Made by a program: the position numbers and the translations under genes | Notes under the pieces: generated by a model | What the model saw: only the letters and a program-made list of their open reading frames with translations | The model's database searches: none | Told to the model about the DNA's origin: nothing | In this document: piece after piece, positions 23,875 to 32,712 of the stretch | Position numbering within the stretch: position 1 is the first letter of the stretch | How the letters are laid out: the number at the start of each line of letters is the position of its first letter | Assembly (NCBI GenBank): GCA_016191425.1 | Contig: JACPOR010000004.1 | Location: 1 to 52,095, forward strand | Source: Chloroflexota bacterium | GTDB taxonomy: Bacteria; Chloroflexota; Limnocylindria; Limnocylindrales; CSP1-4 | Length of the DNA stretch: 52,095 nucleotides | Direction: 5' to 3'

Positions 23875-24908
23875 CCCGGTTTGTGGCCGTTGACCGAGGC
23901 CGCGCCGCTCTCGTCGGCCCCGCAGATCCGGGTCTCGTGACCATCGAGGACATTCGAGCAGCGGCGATTCGCCTCCGCGGGATCGCCCTGCGCACGCCGC
24001 TCGTGGAGTTCGCGGCGGGGCCGCCACGGATCCTCCTCAAGGCCGAGTCCCTGCAGGCCATCGGCGCATTCAAGATCCGCGGCGCCTACAACGCGATCGC
24101 GCAGCTGGGCCCCGAGGAGCGCGAGCGCGGGGTGGTCACGCATTCGTCCGGCAACCACGCGCAGGGCGTGGCCCGAGCCGCCCGGATGCTGGGCGTCCGG
24201 GCGACCGTGGTGATGCCGGAGGACGCCCCGGCCGTGAAGCGCGCCAGGGTGGCGGCCGACGGAGCCGAGATCGTCACGGTTGGCGTCGAGAGCGGGGCGC
24301 GCGAGGCGGTGGCGCGGCGGCTCGTCGAAGAGCAGGACCTCGTCCTCATCCCGCCGTATGACGACGATCGGGTCATCGCGGGTCAGGGCACGTGCGGCCT
24401 CGAGATCGCGGAAGATGTCGCCGACCTTGGCCTCGTGCTCGTTCCGATCGGGGGAGGCGGCCTCGCGAGTGGTGTCGCGGCAGCGGTCCGGGCGCTGCGC
24501 CCGGACGCCCGGGTCGTCGGTGTCGAGCCAGAACTGGCCGCCGATGCCGCGGAATCGCTGGAGGCCGGCCGGATCATCCGGTGGGAAGGGGCCGCCACGG
24601 CGCGGACGATAGCCGACGGTACCCGGACCCAGGCCATCGGGGAGCGACCCTTCGCCCACCTGTCGCGCCTGCTCGACGGCGTGGTGACCGTCTCGGAGAC
24701 GGAGATCGCGATCGCCATGCGCCTTGCCGCGGAACAGGCGCGCCTGATTGTCGAGCCGTCCGGCGCCCTGTCGCTCGCGGCGGCCGCCCTCCATGCCGGC
24801 GAGCTGGGTCTCGGACCGGCGAGCGGGACCGTCGTGGCCGTGATCAGCGGCGGGAACGTCGACCCGGAACGCTACCGGTCGCTGCTCGAGACGCCCGCCC
24901 CCGACTGA
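23871..24908 (+). CDS. Threonine/serine dehydratase (PLP fold type II)
   Basis: PLP enzyme of 345 residues that deaminates threonine (or serine) to a 2-oxo acid. The PLP lysine is in AIGAFKIRGAYNAI, and the substrate loop THSSGNHAQGVA and phosphate-binding glycine loop VPIGGGGLASG are present. There is no C-terminal ACT domain, so it is of the short, catabolic or serine-racemase-like type, not feedback-inhibited IlvA. It could still feed isoleucine synthesis with the ilvD and leuCD genes further right. Its last 37 bases overlap the end of the convergent ctaG gene. Confidence 0.87.
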   Translation: MTRFVAVDRGRAALVGPADPGLVTIEDIRAAAIRLRGIALRTPLVEFAAGPPRILLKAESLQAIGAFKIRGAYNAIAQLGPEERERGVVTHSSGNHAQGVARAARMLGVRATVVMPEDAPAVKRARVAADGAEIVTVGVESGAREAVARRLVEEQDLVLIPPYDDDRVIAGQGTCGLEIAEDVADLGLVLVPIGGGGLASGVAAAVRALRPDARVVGVEPELAADAAESLEAGRIIRWEGAATARTIADGTRTQAIGERPFAHLSRLLDGVVTVSETEIAIAMRLAAEQARLIVEPSGALSLAAAALHAGELGLGPASGTVVAVISGGNVDPERYRSLLETPAPD

Positions 24909-26002
24909 TCCGCGCGTTCCGCCGCGCGTCGTCGTCGGAGCTCGGCCTCTCGCTGGCGAATCGCGGCGCGTTCGTCGTCTGCGCGCCGGTCCGCGGCGTT
25001 CGTCGTCCGCGCCTCGTTCCGCATCCAGCCGGCGAGGACCGCGAGCGTGGCGATCAGGAAGATCACATCACCCACGAACCACATGATCCCCGCCGCAGAG
25101 CGCTGGTCCGACAGCGCATCGATCCCGTATGGGGCACCGAGGGTGGCGTAGTGCGCGTACAAGGGACCGTTGGCGAACAGGATCGCCATTGCGAGGAACG
25201 AGTTCTGCGGCATCTGGAGGAAGAGGTAGGCGATCCGGGCCGGGTGGCTCATTCGCCGCGGGGCCGGATCGAGGCCGACCACCGGCCACCAGAAGAGGAG
25301 GCCCACCGCGAGGTACAGGCCGTGCTCCAGATCATGGACCAGGGGATCCTCGAGCGACTGGTTGAAGAGTGGCGAAAAGTGGGTCCCCCACATCACGGCG
25401 GTGAAGGCCAGCCAGGCCACGATGGGGTGGCCGATCAGGGTCACCACCCGGCTGTGGAGGATCGGCAGGATCCAGTGCTGTCGAGTTTCCGGCGATGCGG
25501 CGCGGAGGATCTGGGTGATGGGCGCCGCCAACGCCAGCAGCGGCGGGGCCACGAGCGTCAGCAGGAGGTGCTGAACCATGTGCAGCGAGAACAGCGTGGT
25601 GTCGTACCGGGCGACACCGGACTGGAGGGCAATCGCGACGACGAGCAGACCCACGACGAACAGCCAGCGCTGGCGGCGAGCGACGGGACGCTCCGGATGC
25701 GCCCGGTCGATGGACCCCAGGAGTCTCCACCACGCCACGGCCACGATGACCAGGGACAGGATGACGAAGGGTTCGAACTCCCAGCCCAGGAGCAGGTTCG
25801 TGGCGTCGGGTACGGCTGGCGGGACCGCACCCCGGGCCGCAACCTGCCCGGCCAGTGCGAACGACGCCGCGATCGAGGCCGCGACGGACACCGCACCGGA
25901 CGCCCCGACCGGCACCGCGCCGGACGCTCCGACCGGCGCGGCGACGGAGTCCGGTACTGCCGAAAAGTGGCGCGCGCGCCCGGGGACCTTCACGAACGCC
26001 AT
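24872..26002 (-). CDS. ctaG: Cytochrome c oxidase assembly factor CtaG (caa3 type)
   Basis: Integral membrane assembly protein for the CuA/haem-copper oxidase, 376 residues, seven helices. Family motifs: LFSLHMVQHLLLTLVAPPLLAL, HSRVVTLIGHPIVAW, HDLEHGLYLAVGLLFWWPVVGLDP and the QMPQNSFLAMAILF helix. Conserved histidines (HMVQH, HDLEH) may bind copper. The start at 26002 (MAFVKVPGR) leaves a repetitive APVGASGAV lead-in before the first helix; no strong ribosome site is seen, so a start further in is possible. A charged C-terminal tail follows. It is divergent from the oxidase operon it serves. Confidence 0.9.
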   Translation of the reverse strand: MAFVKVPGRARHFSAVPDSVAAPVGASGAVPVGASGAVSVAASIAASFALAGQVAARGAVPPAVPDATNLLLGWEFEPFVILSLVIVAVAWWRLLGSIDRAHPERPVARRQRWLFVVGLLVVAIALQSGVARYDTTLFSLHMVQHLLLTLVAPPLLALAAPITQILRAASPETRQHWILPILHSRVVTLIGHPIVAWLAFTAVMWGTHFSPLFNQSLEDPLVHDLEHGLYLAVGLLFWWPVVGLDPAPRRMSHPARIAYLFLQMPQNSFLAMAILFANGPLYAHYATLGAPYGIDALSDQRSAAGIMWFVGDVIFLIATLAVLAGWMRNEARTTNAADRRADDERAAIRQREAELRRRRAAERADQSGAGVSSSDR

Positions 26003-26153
26003 GGTCCCACGCGGCGACGCCGAACACCCACGTGACAAATGGCCCTCGGGTATCATGTCGAACGGCCCACCCCTCGGGGAGGTCCTGATCGCGCCCCGCC
26101 GGGGTCCATCCCGATCGCCGGCATCGTCACCTTCATCGATCCGAGGACAGCCG

Positions 26154-27260
26154 ATGTCGCCTAACCCCAGGAAGCGGCCCGCGCCCGAAGCGCTCATCGC
26201 CGGCCTGGTCGTGGTTATCCTGGCCGCGCTGGTCATCGCCGTGTTCCTCACCGGCTGGGGTTCGTCGCTCTATCCCCCGGACGCGGTCACCCAGCAGGGA
26301 CGCGACGTGCGCGGCCTGTACGACATCGTGTTCGCCTTTGGACTCGCGATCTTCATCCTGGTCGAGGGATTGATCGTGTGGAGCGTCCTCCGCTACCGCC
26401 GTCGTCCCACGGACTCGGACCTCCCGACGCAGACCCACGGCAACAATATCGCCGAGGTCATCTGGACGGTCATCCCGACGGCGATCGTCCTGTTCCTATT
26501 CGTCATTTCGTGGCAGACCCTCAACAAGGTCGACGCCGTCAGCGCTCGACCGGATATCCGGATCCACGCCATCGCCGGCCAATTCCAGTGGCAGTTCGAG
26601 TACCTGGATCAGGACGGCAAGAAAGTCGCGACGCAGCTAACCCCCGCGTACGACACCGCCACGGGTGCCGGGGGCATGGCCGTGCCGGTGGGTCGGTCGG
26701 TACAGGTGACCCTGGACAGCCCGGACGTGATCCACGCCTTCTATGTGCCGCGGTTCCTGTTCAAGCGCGACGTGGTACCGGGGCAGACCAACACGTTCGA
26801 ATTCACCGTGGATGCCTCGGAGGCCGGCCAGGTCTTCCGCGGCCAGTGCGCCGAGCTGTGCGGCACCGGGCATCGGTTGATGCTCTTCTCCGTGATCGCC
26901 CTGTCGCCGACGGCCTACGATGCCTGGCTGAACGCGCTCATTGAGAAGTCGAACGCAACCCCGGCCCCGCTCCCGAGTGGCACAGTTCTCAACGTCACCG
27001 CCGAGGGCATCAAGTTCGACACGACGACCCTCGACGTACCGGCGGACTCGCCCTTTGCCATCGCGTTCACCAACAAGGACCCGGCCGGCGTCACGCACGA
27101 CATCGACATTCGGGACTCGAATGGAACGGTTGTCGCCAACGAGGACACGATCAACGGCGGCACCACGACGAACTACACCATCAACCCGCTGCCCGCGGGA
27201 ACGTACACGTTCTTCTGCTCGATTCATTCGAATATGACCGGCACCCTGACGGTGAAGTAA
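26154..27260 (+). CDS. ctaC: Cytochrome c oxidase subunit II fused to a cupredoxin domain
   Basis: Electron-entry subunit of the aa3-type oxidase, 368 residues. Two helices are followed by the CuA domain with ligands His194 (SPDVIHAFY) and Cys232, Cys236, His240, Met243 (CAELCGTGHRLM). An extra C-terminal domain of about 85 residues, from LNVTAEGIKF, is a complete type I copper fold: His315, Cys355, His358, Met361 (FFCSIHSNM). Usual subunit II ends before this, unless extended by cytochrome c. The extra domain may replace that cytochrome as electron relay. The start at 26154 follows GAGGACAG. First gene of the ctaC-D-E operon. Confidence 0.92.
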   Translation: MSPNPRKRPAPEALIAGLVVVILAALVIAVFLTGWGSSLYPPDAVTQQGRDVRGLYDIVFAFGLAIFILVEGLIVWSVLRYRRRPTDSDLPTQTHGNNIAEVIWTVIPTAIVLFLFVISWQTLNKVDAVSARPDIRIHAIAGQFQWQFEYLDQDGKKVATQLTPAYDTATGAGGMAVPVGRSVQVTLDSPDVIHAFYVPRFLFKRDVVPGQTNTFEFTVDASEAGQVFRGQCAELCGTGHRLMLFSVIALSPTAYDAWLNALIEKSNATPAPLPSGTVLNVTAEGIKFDTTTLDVPADSPFAIAFTNKDPAGVTHDIDIRDSNGTVVANEDTINGGTTTNYTINPLPAGTYTFFCSIHSNMTGTLTVK

Positions 27261-27270
27261 GGAACCCGGA

Positions 27271-28902
27271 ATGGCAACCCACGCGCTGCGCCCGGCCGCA
27301 CCGACCTACTCCAGGGGCAGGTTGTACGAGTGGCTGACGACGACCGATCACAAGAAGATCGGGATCATGTACGTCATCAACTCGTTCGTGTTCTTCCTGA
27401 TCGGCGGGATCCTCGCCCTCGTCGTGCGGACCGAGCTGGCGCAGCCGGGCCTGCAGTTCCTTTCCGATGAGTCTGTGTACAACCAGATCTTCACGATGCA
27501 CGCCACGCTGATGATCTTCATGTTCGTCATCCCCATGCTCGCCGGTCTCGGCAACTACGCCGTCCCGCTCATGATCGGTGCCCCGGATATGGCGTTTCCG
27601 CGAATCAATGCCCTGTCGTTATGGATGCTGCCGCTCGCGGGGATCCTCCTCGTCGCGAGTTTCTTCACGGGCGGGAGCGCGGCCGCAGGCTGGACGTCCT
27701 ATCCGCCACTATCCCTGGACGGACCGCTCAAGTCGCCGGGGACGGGTCAGGATCTGTGGATCGTGGGCCTGATCCTCATCGGCACAAGTTCGATCCTCGG
27801 CGGGATCAACTTCCTGGTCACGATCTTCAAGATGCGCGCCCCCGGCATGACGCTCTTCCGGATGCCGATCATGGTCTGGACGGTCCTCGTCACGAGCGTG
27901 CTCGTGGTCATGGCGACGCCGGTGATCACCAGCGCCCTCGTCATGCTGTTCATCGACCGGAACTATGGCGGCCGCTTCTTCGATCCATTCGGTGGCGGGA
28001 GCGCGGTGCTCTACCAGAACATCTTCTGGTTCTACTCACACCCGGCCGTCTACGTGATGATCCTGCCGGCGATGGGCGTGATCAGCGAGGTTCTACCCGT
28101 CTTCAGTCGCAAGCCGCTCTTCGGCTTCAAGGCCTTCATCTTCGCGACCGCGGGCATCGGCGCCCTGGGGTTCTCGGTCTGGGCCCACCACATGTTCACG
28201 ACCGGCTCGGTGTTCCTGCCCTTCTTCAGCCTCATGACCTTCCTCATCGCCGTGCCGACGGGCGTGAAGATGTTCAACTGGGTCTTCACCCTGTTCCGTG
28301 GCCAGCTGACCTTCTCGACCCCGCTGATCTTCGCGATCGGCTTCCTGACGATGTTCCTGATCGGCGGGATCAACGGGGCCTTCAGTGCCTCGGTCCCGGT
28401 CGACTTCGCCCTTCACGACACGTACTGGGTGGTCGCGCACATCCACTACGTGCTGTTCGGAGGTTCCGTCTTCGGGATCTTCGCCGGCCTGTACTACTGG
28501 TTCCCCAAGATGTCCGGCCGCATGCTGGATGAAGGCCTAGGCAAGATCCAGTTTGTCCTGATGTTCATCGGCTTCAACCTGACGTTCTTCCCGATGCAGA
28601 TGCTCGGGCTCGCAGGCATGCCCCGGCGGATCGCGGACTACGCCGCCGACGCCGGTTGGAACGATTGGAACATGGCCGCCACGATCGGCGGGTTCCTGAT
28701 CGCCGCCTCCATCCTGCCGTTCATCTGGAATGTCTTCGTTTCACTGCGCAACGGCAAAATCGCCGGTGACGATCCGTGGGAGGGCAACACGCTCGAGTGG
28801 GCGACCTCCTCGCCTCCGCCGCCTTACAACTTCGACCATCTGCCGGAGATCCGCAGCGAGCGTCCCGTGTTCGACGCCCGACACGGCCGCGGCGCGCACT
28901 GA
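27271..28902 (+). CDS. ctaD: Cytochrome c oxidase subunit I, type A2
   Basis: Catalytic subunit, 543 residues, about 12 helices. Haem and copper ligands visible: His in FTMHATLMIF, the CuB His and cross-link Tyr in YSHPAVYVMILP, the His pair in WAHHMFTTG, and the haem histidines in WVVAHIHYVLFGG. The D-channel glutamate of type A1 enzymes (HPEVY) is replaced: the sequence reads YSHPAVY, the mark of type A2 oxidases. It is a proton-pumping terminal oxidase of the cytoplasmic membrane. Ten bases after ctaC. Confidence 0.96.
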   Translation: MATHALRPAAPTYSRGRLYEWLTTTDHKKIGIMYVINSFVFFLIGGILALVVRTELAQPGLQFLSDESVYNQIFTMHATLMIFMFVIPMLAGLGNYAVPLMIGAPDMAFPRINALSLWMLPLAGILLVASFFTGGSAAAGWTSYPPLSLDGPLKSPGTGQDLWIVGLILIGTSSILGGINFLVTIFKMRAPGMTLFRMPIMVWTVLVTSVLVVMATPVITSALVMLFIDRNYGGRFFDPFGGGSAVLYQNIFWFYSHPAVYVMILPAMGVISEVLPVFSRKPLFGFKAFIFATAGIGALGFSVWAHHMFTTGSVFLPFFSLMTFLIAVPTGVKMFNWVFTLFRGQLTFSTPLIFAIGFLTMFLIGGINGAFSASVPVDFALHDTYWVVAHIHYVLFGGSVFGIFAGLYYWFPKMSGRMLDEGLGKIQFVLMFIGFNLTFFPMQMLGLAGMPRRIADYAADAGWNDWNMAATIGGFLIAASILPFIWNVFVSLRNGKIAGDDPWEGNTLEWATSSPPPPYNFDHLPEIRSERPVFDARHGRGAH

Positions 28903-28917
28903 GGAGCCGCAACGACC

Positions 28918-29565
28918 GTGAGCGCCGACAGCCACGCCCTCGCGCCCGCCGACCACAGCCCGATCTCAGGCCTGGCGCACGATATCCGGGGCGGGATCAG
29001 CAACCCGATCCTCGGGATGCTCCTGTTCATCGCCTCCGAGATCATGTTCTTTGCCGGCCTCTTCGCGGCGTACTTCAGCACGCGGGCGAACTTCGTCGAT
29101 GCCAACGGCGTCAAGGAGTGGCCGCCGAGCGAGTTTGCGGACATCCTGAACCCGTTCTCGTTGATCCTCGTCGCCACCGTGATCCTCATCCTGAGCTCGG
29201 TCACGTTGCAAATGGCGCTCTGGGCGATCCGCCGGGACGACCGGACCGGATTCCTCCGCAACATGGCCTTCACCTTCATCCTCGGGATCACATTCCTGCT
29301 CCTGCAGGCCTACGACTACAGCCTCCTCTTCCAGGAGGGACTGACCATGGGTTCCGGCCCGTTCGGGACCACCTACTTCACGCTCACGGGGTTCCACGGC
29401 GCCCACGTCTTTGGCGGCGTGATCATGCTGGGCGTGGTCCTCTACCGAGGCATGTCCGGCCAGTTCTCGTCACGTCATCACGACGCCGTCGAGGCCGCGT
29501 CGCTGTACTGGCATTTCGTCGACGTCGTCTGGATTGTCCTCTTCACGATCCTCTACTTCCTGTAG
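28918..29565 (+). CDS. ctaE: Cytochrome c oxidase subunit III
   Basis: Third core subunit, 215 residues with five helices, the short bacterial form. Family features: ASEIMFFAGLFAAYF (with the conserved acidic residue), FHGAHVFGGVIMLGVVLYR, and the C-terminal YWHFVDVVWIVLF. It starts with GTG at 28918, after GAGGAG. Fifteen bases after ctaD, same operon. Confidence 0.95.
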   Translation: MSADSHALAPADHSPISGLAHDIRGGISNPILGMLLFIASEIMFFAGLFAAYFSTRANFVDANGVKEWPPSEFADILNPFSLILVATVILILSSVTLQMALWAIRRDDRTGFLRNMAFTFILGITFLLLQAYDYSLLFQEGLTMGSGPFGTTYFTLTGFHGAHVFGGVIMLGVVLYRGMSGQFSSRHHDAVEAASLYWHFVDVVWIVLFTILYFL

Positions 29566-29578
29566 CGGGAGCGGAACC

Positions 29579-29773
29579 ATGCATCCGGTCAGGCATCCTC
29601 GGAACGTCATCGTCATCGGACTGGCGTTCGTCGCGGTCGGGACGCTCTATGCCCTCGGGGCCGTGCCGCTCGGCTACGACATCGAATGGGCCGGGGTCAC
29701 GATGCTCGGGGCGCTCGCGATCGCGATGTCGCTGATGGCGTACGTCCTGATCGCCGGCTCGTCCCGGGACTGA
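29579..29773 (+). CDS. Small two-helix membrane protein of the oxidase operon
   Basis: A 64-residue protein (MHPVRHPRNVIVIGLAFVAV...) with two hydrophobic helices and short charged ends. By size and place it could be a small subunit of the oxidase (subunit IV-like). GGGAGCGG precedes the ATG at 29579. A longer frame starting at 29534 runs inside ctaE and is not favoured. Confidence 0.65.
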   Translation: MHPVRHPRNVIVIGLAFVAVGTLYALGAVPLGYDIEWAGVTMLGALAIAMSLMAYVLIAGSSRD

Positions 29774-29789
29774 GGACGGCACGGGTCGG

Positions 29790-30869
29790 ATGCAGGAGCT
29801 CTGGAAGTCGATCCTCGAGCTGCTGGCCCGGATCGTCACCCCTGATTGGGGCGAGCTGATCAAGCTGATCCCCGTCGCGCTCCTCGGTGTCGTCGTGCTG
29901 TTCTTCCTGATCACCCTTCGTGGGTTCGCGACCGCCGGGCCCACCCGGCGAGCGCCGGCCCGGTTGACGCCCATTGCTCCCCCCGATCTCCACATGCCGG
30001 GGCCGTCCTACTCCCCGATCTTCGCTGCGCTGGGAGCGGCCGCCCTCCTCTGGGGTCTCGTGGTCGGCGGCGACGCGCTGTGGATCGGGCTCGTCATCCT
30101 GATCCTGGGGCTGCTCTACTGGGGCCGCGAGGCCGTCCGTGAATACGATCGCGCCACGCATGTCGAGACGCTCCCGGCGCTCGTCCATGCGGGCCTGCCT
30201 CCTGGCGTCCATCTGCCGGGTCCATCGTTCCGGCCCCTGCTCGGGGCACTCGGAACGGCGGCGCTCCTAGCCGGTCTCGTGTTCGGCGGCTGGCTCCTCG
30301 CTGCCGGCCTGATCATCTTTGTCATGACTCTCGTCGGGTGGCTCCCCGACGCGCGGGCCGAGTTCGATAAGACCGTGGAGGCAGACCGGACGGGCCATCT
30401 CGAGAATGCGCCGCCGCCCGGGTGGCCGCGTCGTCTGCTCCAGGTCGGGATCGTCCTGTTCGCGGTCGCGGCGCTCTTCCAGGCCGGGCTCCTTCCGCCG
30501 CGCGCCGTCGAGACGGCCGGTGGTGCGGCGGGCAGTCCGGCCGGCAGCCCGGCCCCCAGCGCTGACGCGGGGCCGCCGGCCACGGCGTTCGATATCACCG
30601 CCAAGGACATCTCCTATGACAACCGCTCGATCGTTGTTCCGGCCGACACGCCGTTCAGCATCACCTTCACCAACGGCGACTCGCCGGGCGTCGTGCATGA
30701 CATCGACATTCGCGCCGTGGACAAGCAGGCGGTCCTCCAGGATCAGCAGGTCGTGAACGGCGGCTCGTCGGCGAACTACTCCTACAAGGGGCTCCCGGCC
30801 GGCACGTACGTCTTCATCTGCTCGATCCACACGGTGCCCAACATGACCGGGACGATCACAGTCAAGTAG
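29790..30869 (+). CDS. Duplicated subunit IV-like membrane protein with C-terminal cupredoxin
   Basis: A 359-residue protein. After one N-terminal helix come two related units (MPGPSYSPIFAALGAAALL and LPGPSFRPLLGALGTAALL), each a helical hairpin like small oxidase subunit IV proteins, so an internal duplication is likely. A further helix leads to an Ala/Gly/Pro linker and a C-terminal blue-copper domain (VVHDIDI, FICSIH, PNMTG) closely like that of subunit II in this operon. Its place right after the oxidase genes suggests a subunit or accessory electron carrier. The combination is unusual. Confidence 0.75.
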   Translation: MQELWKSILELLARIVTPDWGELIKLIPVALLGVVVLFFLITLRGFATAGPTRRAPARLTPIAPPDLHMPGPSYSPIFAALGAAALLWGLVVGGDALWIGLVILILGLLYWGREAVREYDRATHVETLPALVHAGLPPGVHLPGPSFRPLLGALGTAALLAGLVFGGWLLAAGLIIFVMTLVGWLPDARAEFDKTVEADRTGHLENAPPPGWPRRLLQVGIVLFAVAALFQAGLLPPRAVETAGGAAGSPAGSPAPSADAGPPATAFDITAKDISYDNRSIVVPADTPFSITFTNGDSPGVVHDIDIRAVDKQAVLQDQQVVNGGSSANYSYKGLPAGTYVFICSIHTVPNMTGTITVK

Positions 30870-30880
30870 GGGCAGTGACG

Positions 30881-31894
30881 ATGGCCGTCTCCGGGGCCTT
30901 GTCCGGGGCCGGGTCCGTCTCCTCGCCCGGGGCGATTACGGGTCCCGCTCTCGCGCTTGATCGCGTTGTCAAGCGCTACGGCGCTCGAACGGTGCTGGAC
31001 CGTCTGACGATGACCGTCGAGCGGGGCGAGCTGGTGGCGCTCCTCGGCCCGAATGGAGCCGGCAAGACGACCGCGGTCGAGATGCTCGAGGGCTACCGCG
31101 CCGCGGACGGTGGCACGGTGCGCGTCCTGGGGGAGGATCCGCGGCGCGGCGGTCCGGCGCTGAAGGCCAGGATCGGGGTGATGCTTCAGGACGGGGGCCT
31201 CGACCCGCGCACGACGCCTCGCGATACCCTGCGTCTCTACGCGGCGCTCCACGATCAGCCACGGTCGCCTGACGCGTTGCTGGACCTGGTGGGGCTCACG
31301 TCGGTTGCCCGCACTCGGGTCCGCCGCCTTTCCGGCGGCGAGCGGCAGCGCCTGGCCCTGGCGGTCGCCCTCGTCGGCGATCCCGAGGTCCTGATCCTGG
31401 ACGAGCCGACCGCGGGCATGGACCCCGAGGCGCGACGCGCCGCCCGCGCGCTGATCGCGGGCCTTCGATCGGAGGGCCGAGCGGTCCTCATGACGACGCA
31501 TGACCTGGGCGATGTCGAGCGGCTGGCTGATCGCGTGCTGATCCTCCACGGCGGCCGACTCGTGGCCGACGGCACGCCTTCCGCGCTGGCCGCCGGTGCG
31601 ATCCCGCGACTGCGGGTTCGACTTGAGCGGGCGCTGTCTGCCGACGAACTCGGTGCCTTCGGTGCCGCGATCTCGAGTGTGGTGCCGGGCGCCGTGCCGG
31701 CGCCCGAACCCGGCGAGGCGGCTGGTGCCATCCTCGTTGACGGCGTGGCGCCCGATCCGGATCTCGTGGCGGCCGTCGCGTCCTGGTGCGCCGCGTCGCG
31801 GATCCAGATCGTGGAGCTTCGCGCCGCCGCCGCGACCCTGGAGGAGCGCTACCTGTCCCTGACGGGGGATCGGGCCGTGGAGGCCGTGGCGTGA
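30881..31894 (+). CDS. ABC transporter ATP-binding protein
   Basis: ATPase of an ABC-2 exporter, 337 residues. Walker A GPNGAGKTTA, signature RLSGGERQRLALAVAL, Walker B VLILDEPTAGMDP and H-loop TTHDLGDVE are intact. The start is the ATG at 30881, spaced well from AGGGG; a GTG two codons earlier is possible. It follows the oxidase operon by about ten bases and its stop overlaps the permease start (GTGA). Export of a haem or copper-related compound needed for the oxidase is a possibility only from context. Confidence 0.88.
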   Translation: MAVSGALSGAGSVSSPGAITGPALALDRVVKRYGARTVLDRLTMTVERGELVALLGPNGAGKTTAVEMLEGYRAADGGTVRVLGEDPRRGGPALKARIGVMLQDGGLDPRTTPRDTLRLYAALHDQPRSPDALLDLVGLTSVARTRVRRLSGGERQRLALAVALVGDPEVLILDEPTAGMDPEARRAARALIAGLRSEGRAVLMTTHDLGDVERLADRVLILHGGRLVADGTPSALAAGAIPRLRVRLERALSADELGAFGAAISSVVPGAVPAPEPGEAAGAILVDGVAPDPDLVAAVASWCAASRIQIVELRAAAATLEERYLSLTGDRAVEAVA

Positions 31895-32640
31895 GTCGAC
31901 CCGCATCACCGACCCGGGCCATTCGCGCGCTCGCGGTGATGGAACTCCGACTCACGGCTCGGCGCGGAGAGAACGTCCTGGTGACGCTGGTGATCCCGGC
32001 CGCCGTTCTCCTCTTCTTCGCCACGGTCGGGATCGTGCCCGGAATCGCCGGACGGCCGGTGGACTTCCTCCTTCCGGGATCCCTCGCGCTCGCGGTGATC
32101 GCCAGCGGCCTCGTCAACCTCGGGATCGCCACGGCGTACGAGCGCAATTACGGTGTTCTGAAGCGCCTCGGCAGTTCGCCTCTCCCGCGCTGGGGCCTGA
32201 TCGCGGCGAAGATCCTCGCCGTGCTCATGCTCGAAATCGTCCAGGTGGCGCTCCTGATGTCGGTGGCGACCTTCGTGCTCGATTGGGCACCCGCGGCCAG
32301 CTTCGCGGTGGGGCTGTTCATCGTGGCTCTTCTGCTCGGGACCGTCACGTTCGCCGGCCTCGGCCTCCTCCTTGCCGGGACGCTCCGCGCCGAGGCCACG
32401 CTGGCGATCGCGAACGGCCTCTTCCTCGTATTCCTCATGGTCGGCGGGATCGTCCTGCCCGTCGACCATCTGCCCGCGCCACTCGCCGCGCTGGCGACGG
32501 TCCTGCCCGCGGCCGCCCTGTCGGATGCCTTCCGTGCGGCGCTCGGTGGCGCAGCGGCCCCCGGCCTGCCGCTCTTCATCCTCGCCGCGTGGGGCGTCTT
32601 CTCGGCCACGCTCGCGGTCAGGACGTTTCGCTGGGAGTAG
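31891..32640 (+). CDS. ABC-2 type transporter permease
   Basis: Six-helix permease of 249 residues for the ATPase above, starting with the overlapping GTG at 31891. The ABC-2 region DFLLPGSLALAVIASGLVNLGIATAYERNYGVLKRL, with the amphipathic RLGSSPLPRWGL loop, is typical. It is the last gene of the oxidase transcription unit. The fabF gene on the other strand converges on it, 72 bases away. Confidence 0.87.
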   Translation: MSRPASPTRAIRALAVMELRLTARRGENVLVTLVIPAAVLLFFATVGIVPGIAGRPVDFLLPGSLALAVIASGLVNLGIATAYERNYGVLKRLGSSPLPRWGLIAAKILAVLMLEIVQVALLMSVATFVLDWAPAASFAVGLFIVALLLGTVTFAGLGLLLAGTLRAEATLAIANGLFLVFLMVGGIVLPVDHLPAPLAALATVLPAAALSDAFRAALGGAAAPGLPLFILAAWGVFSATLAVRTFRWE

Positions 32641-32712
32641 GCCGACGATCCCATGGCGGACCCATGTCGCCGGGCGCCCGTGCAGACCGCAGATCGCGAA
32701 GTCGGTCCGGCG

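Noticed and set aside
26032-26056. Promoter of the oxidase operon (GTGACA ... TATCAT)
   Set aside because: The spacer would be 13 bases, too short for a sigma-70 promoter.
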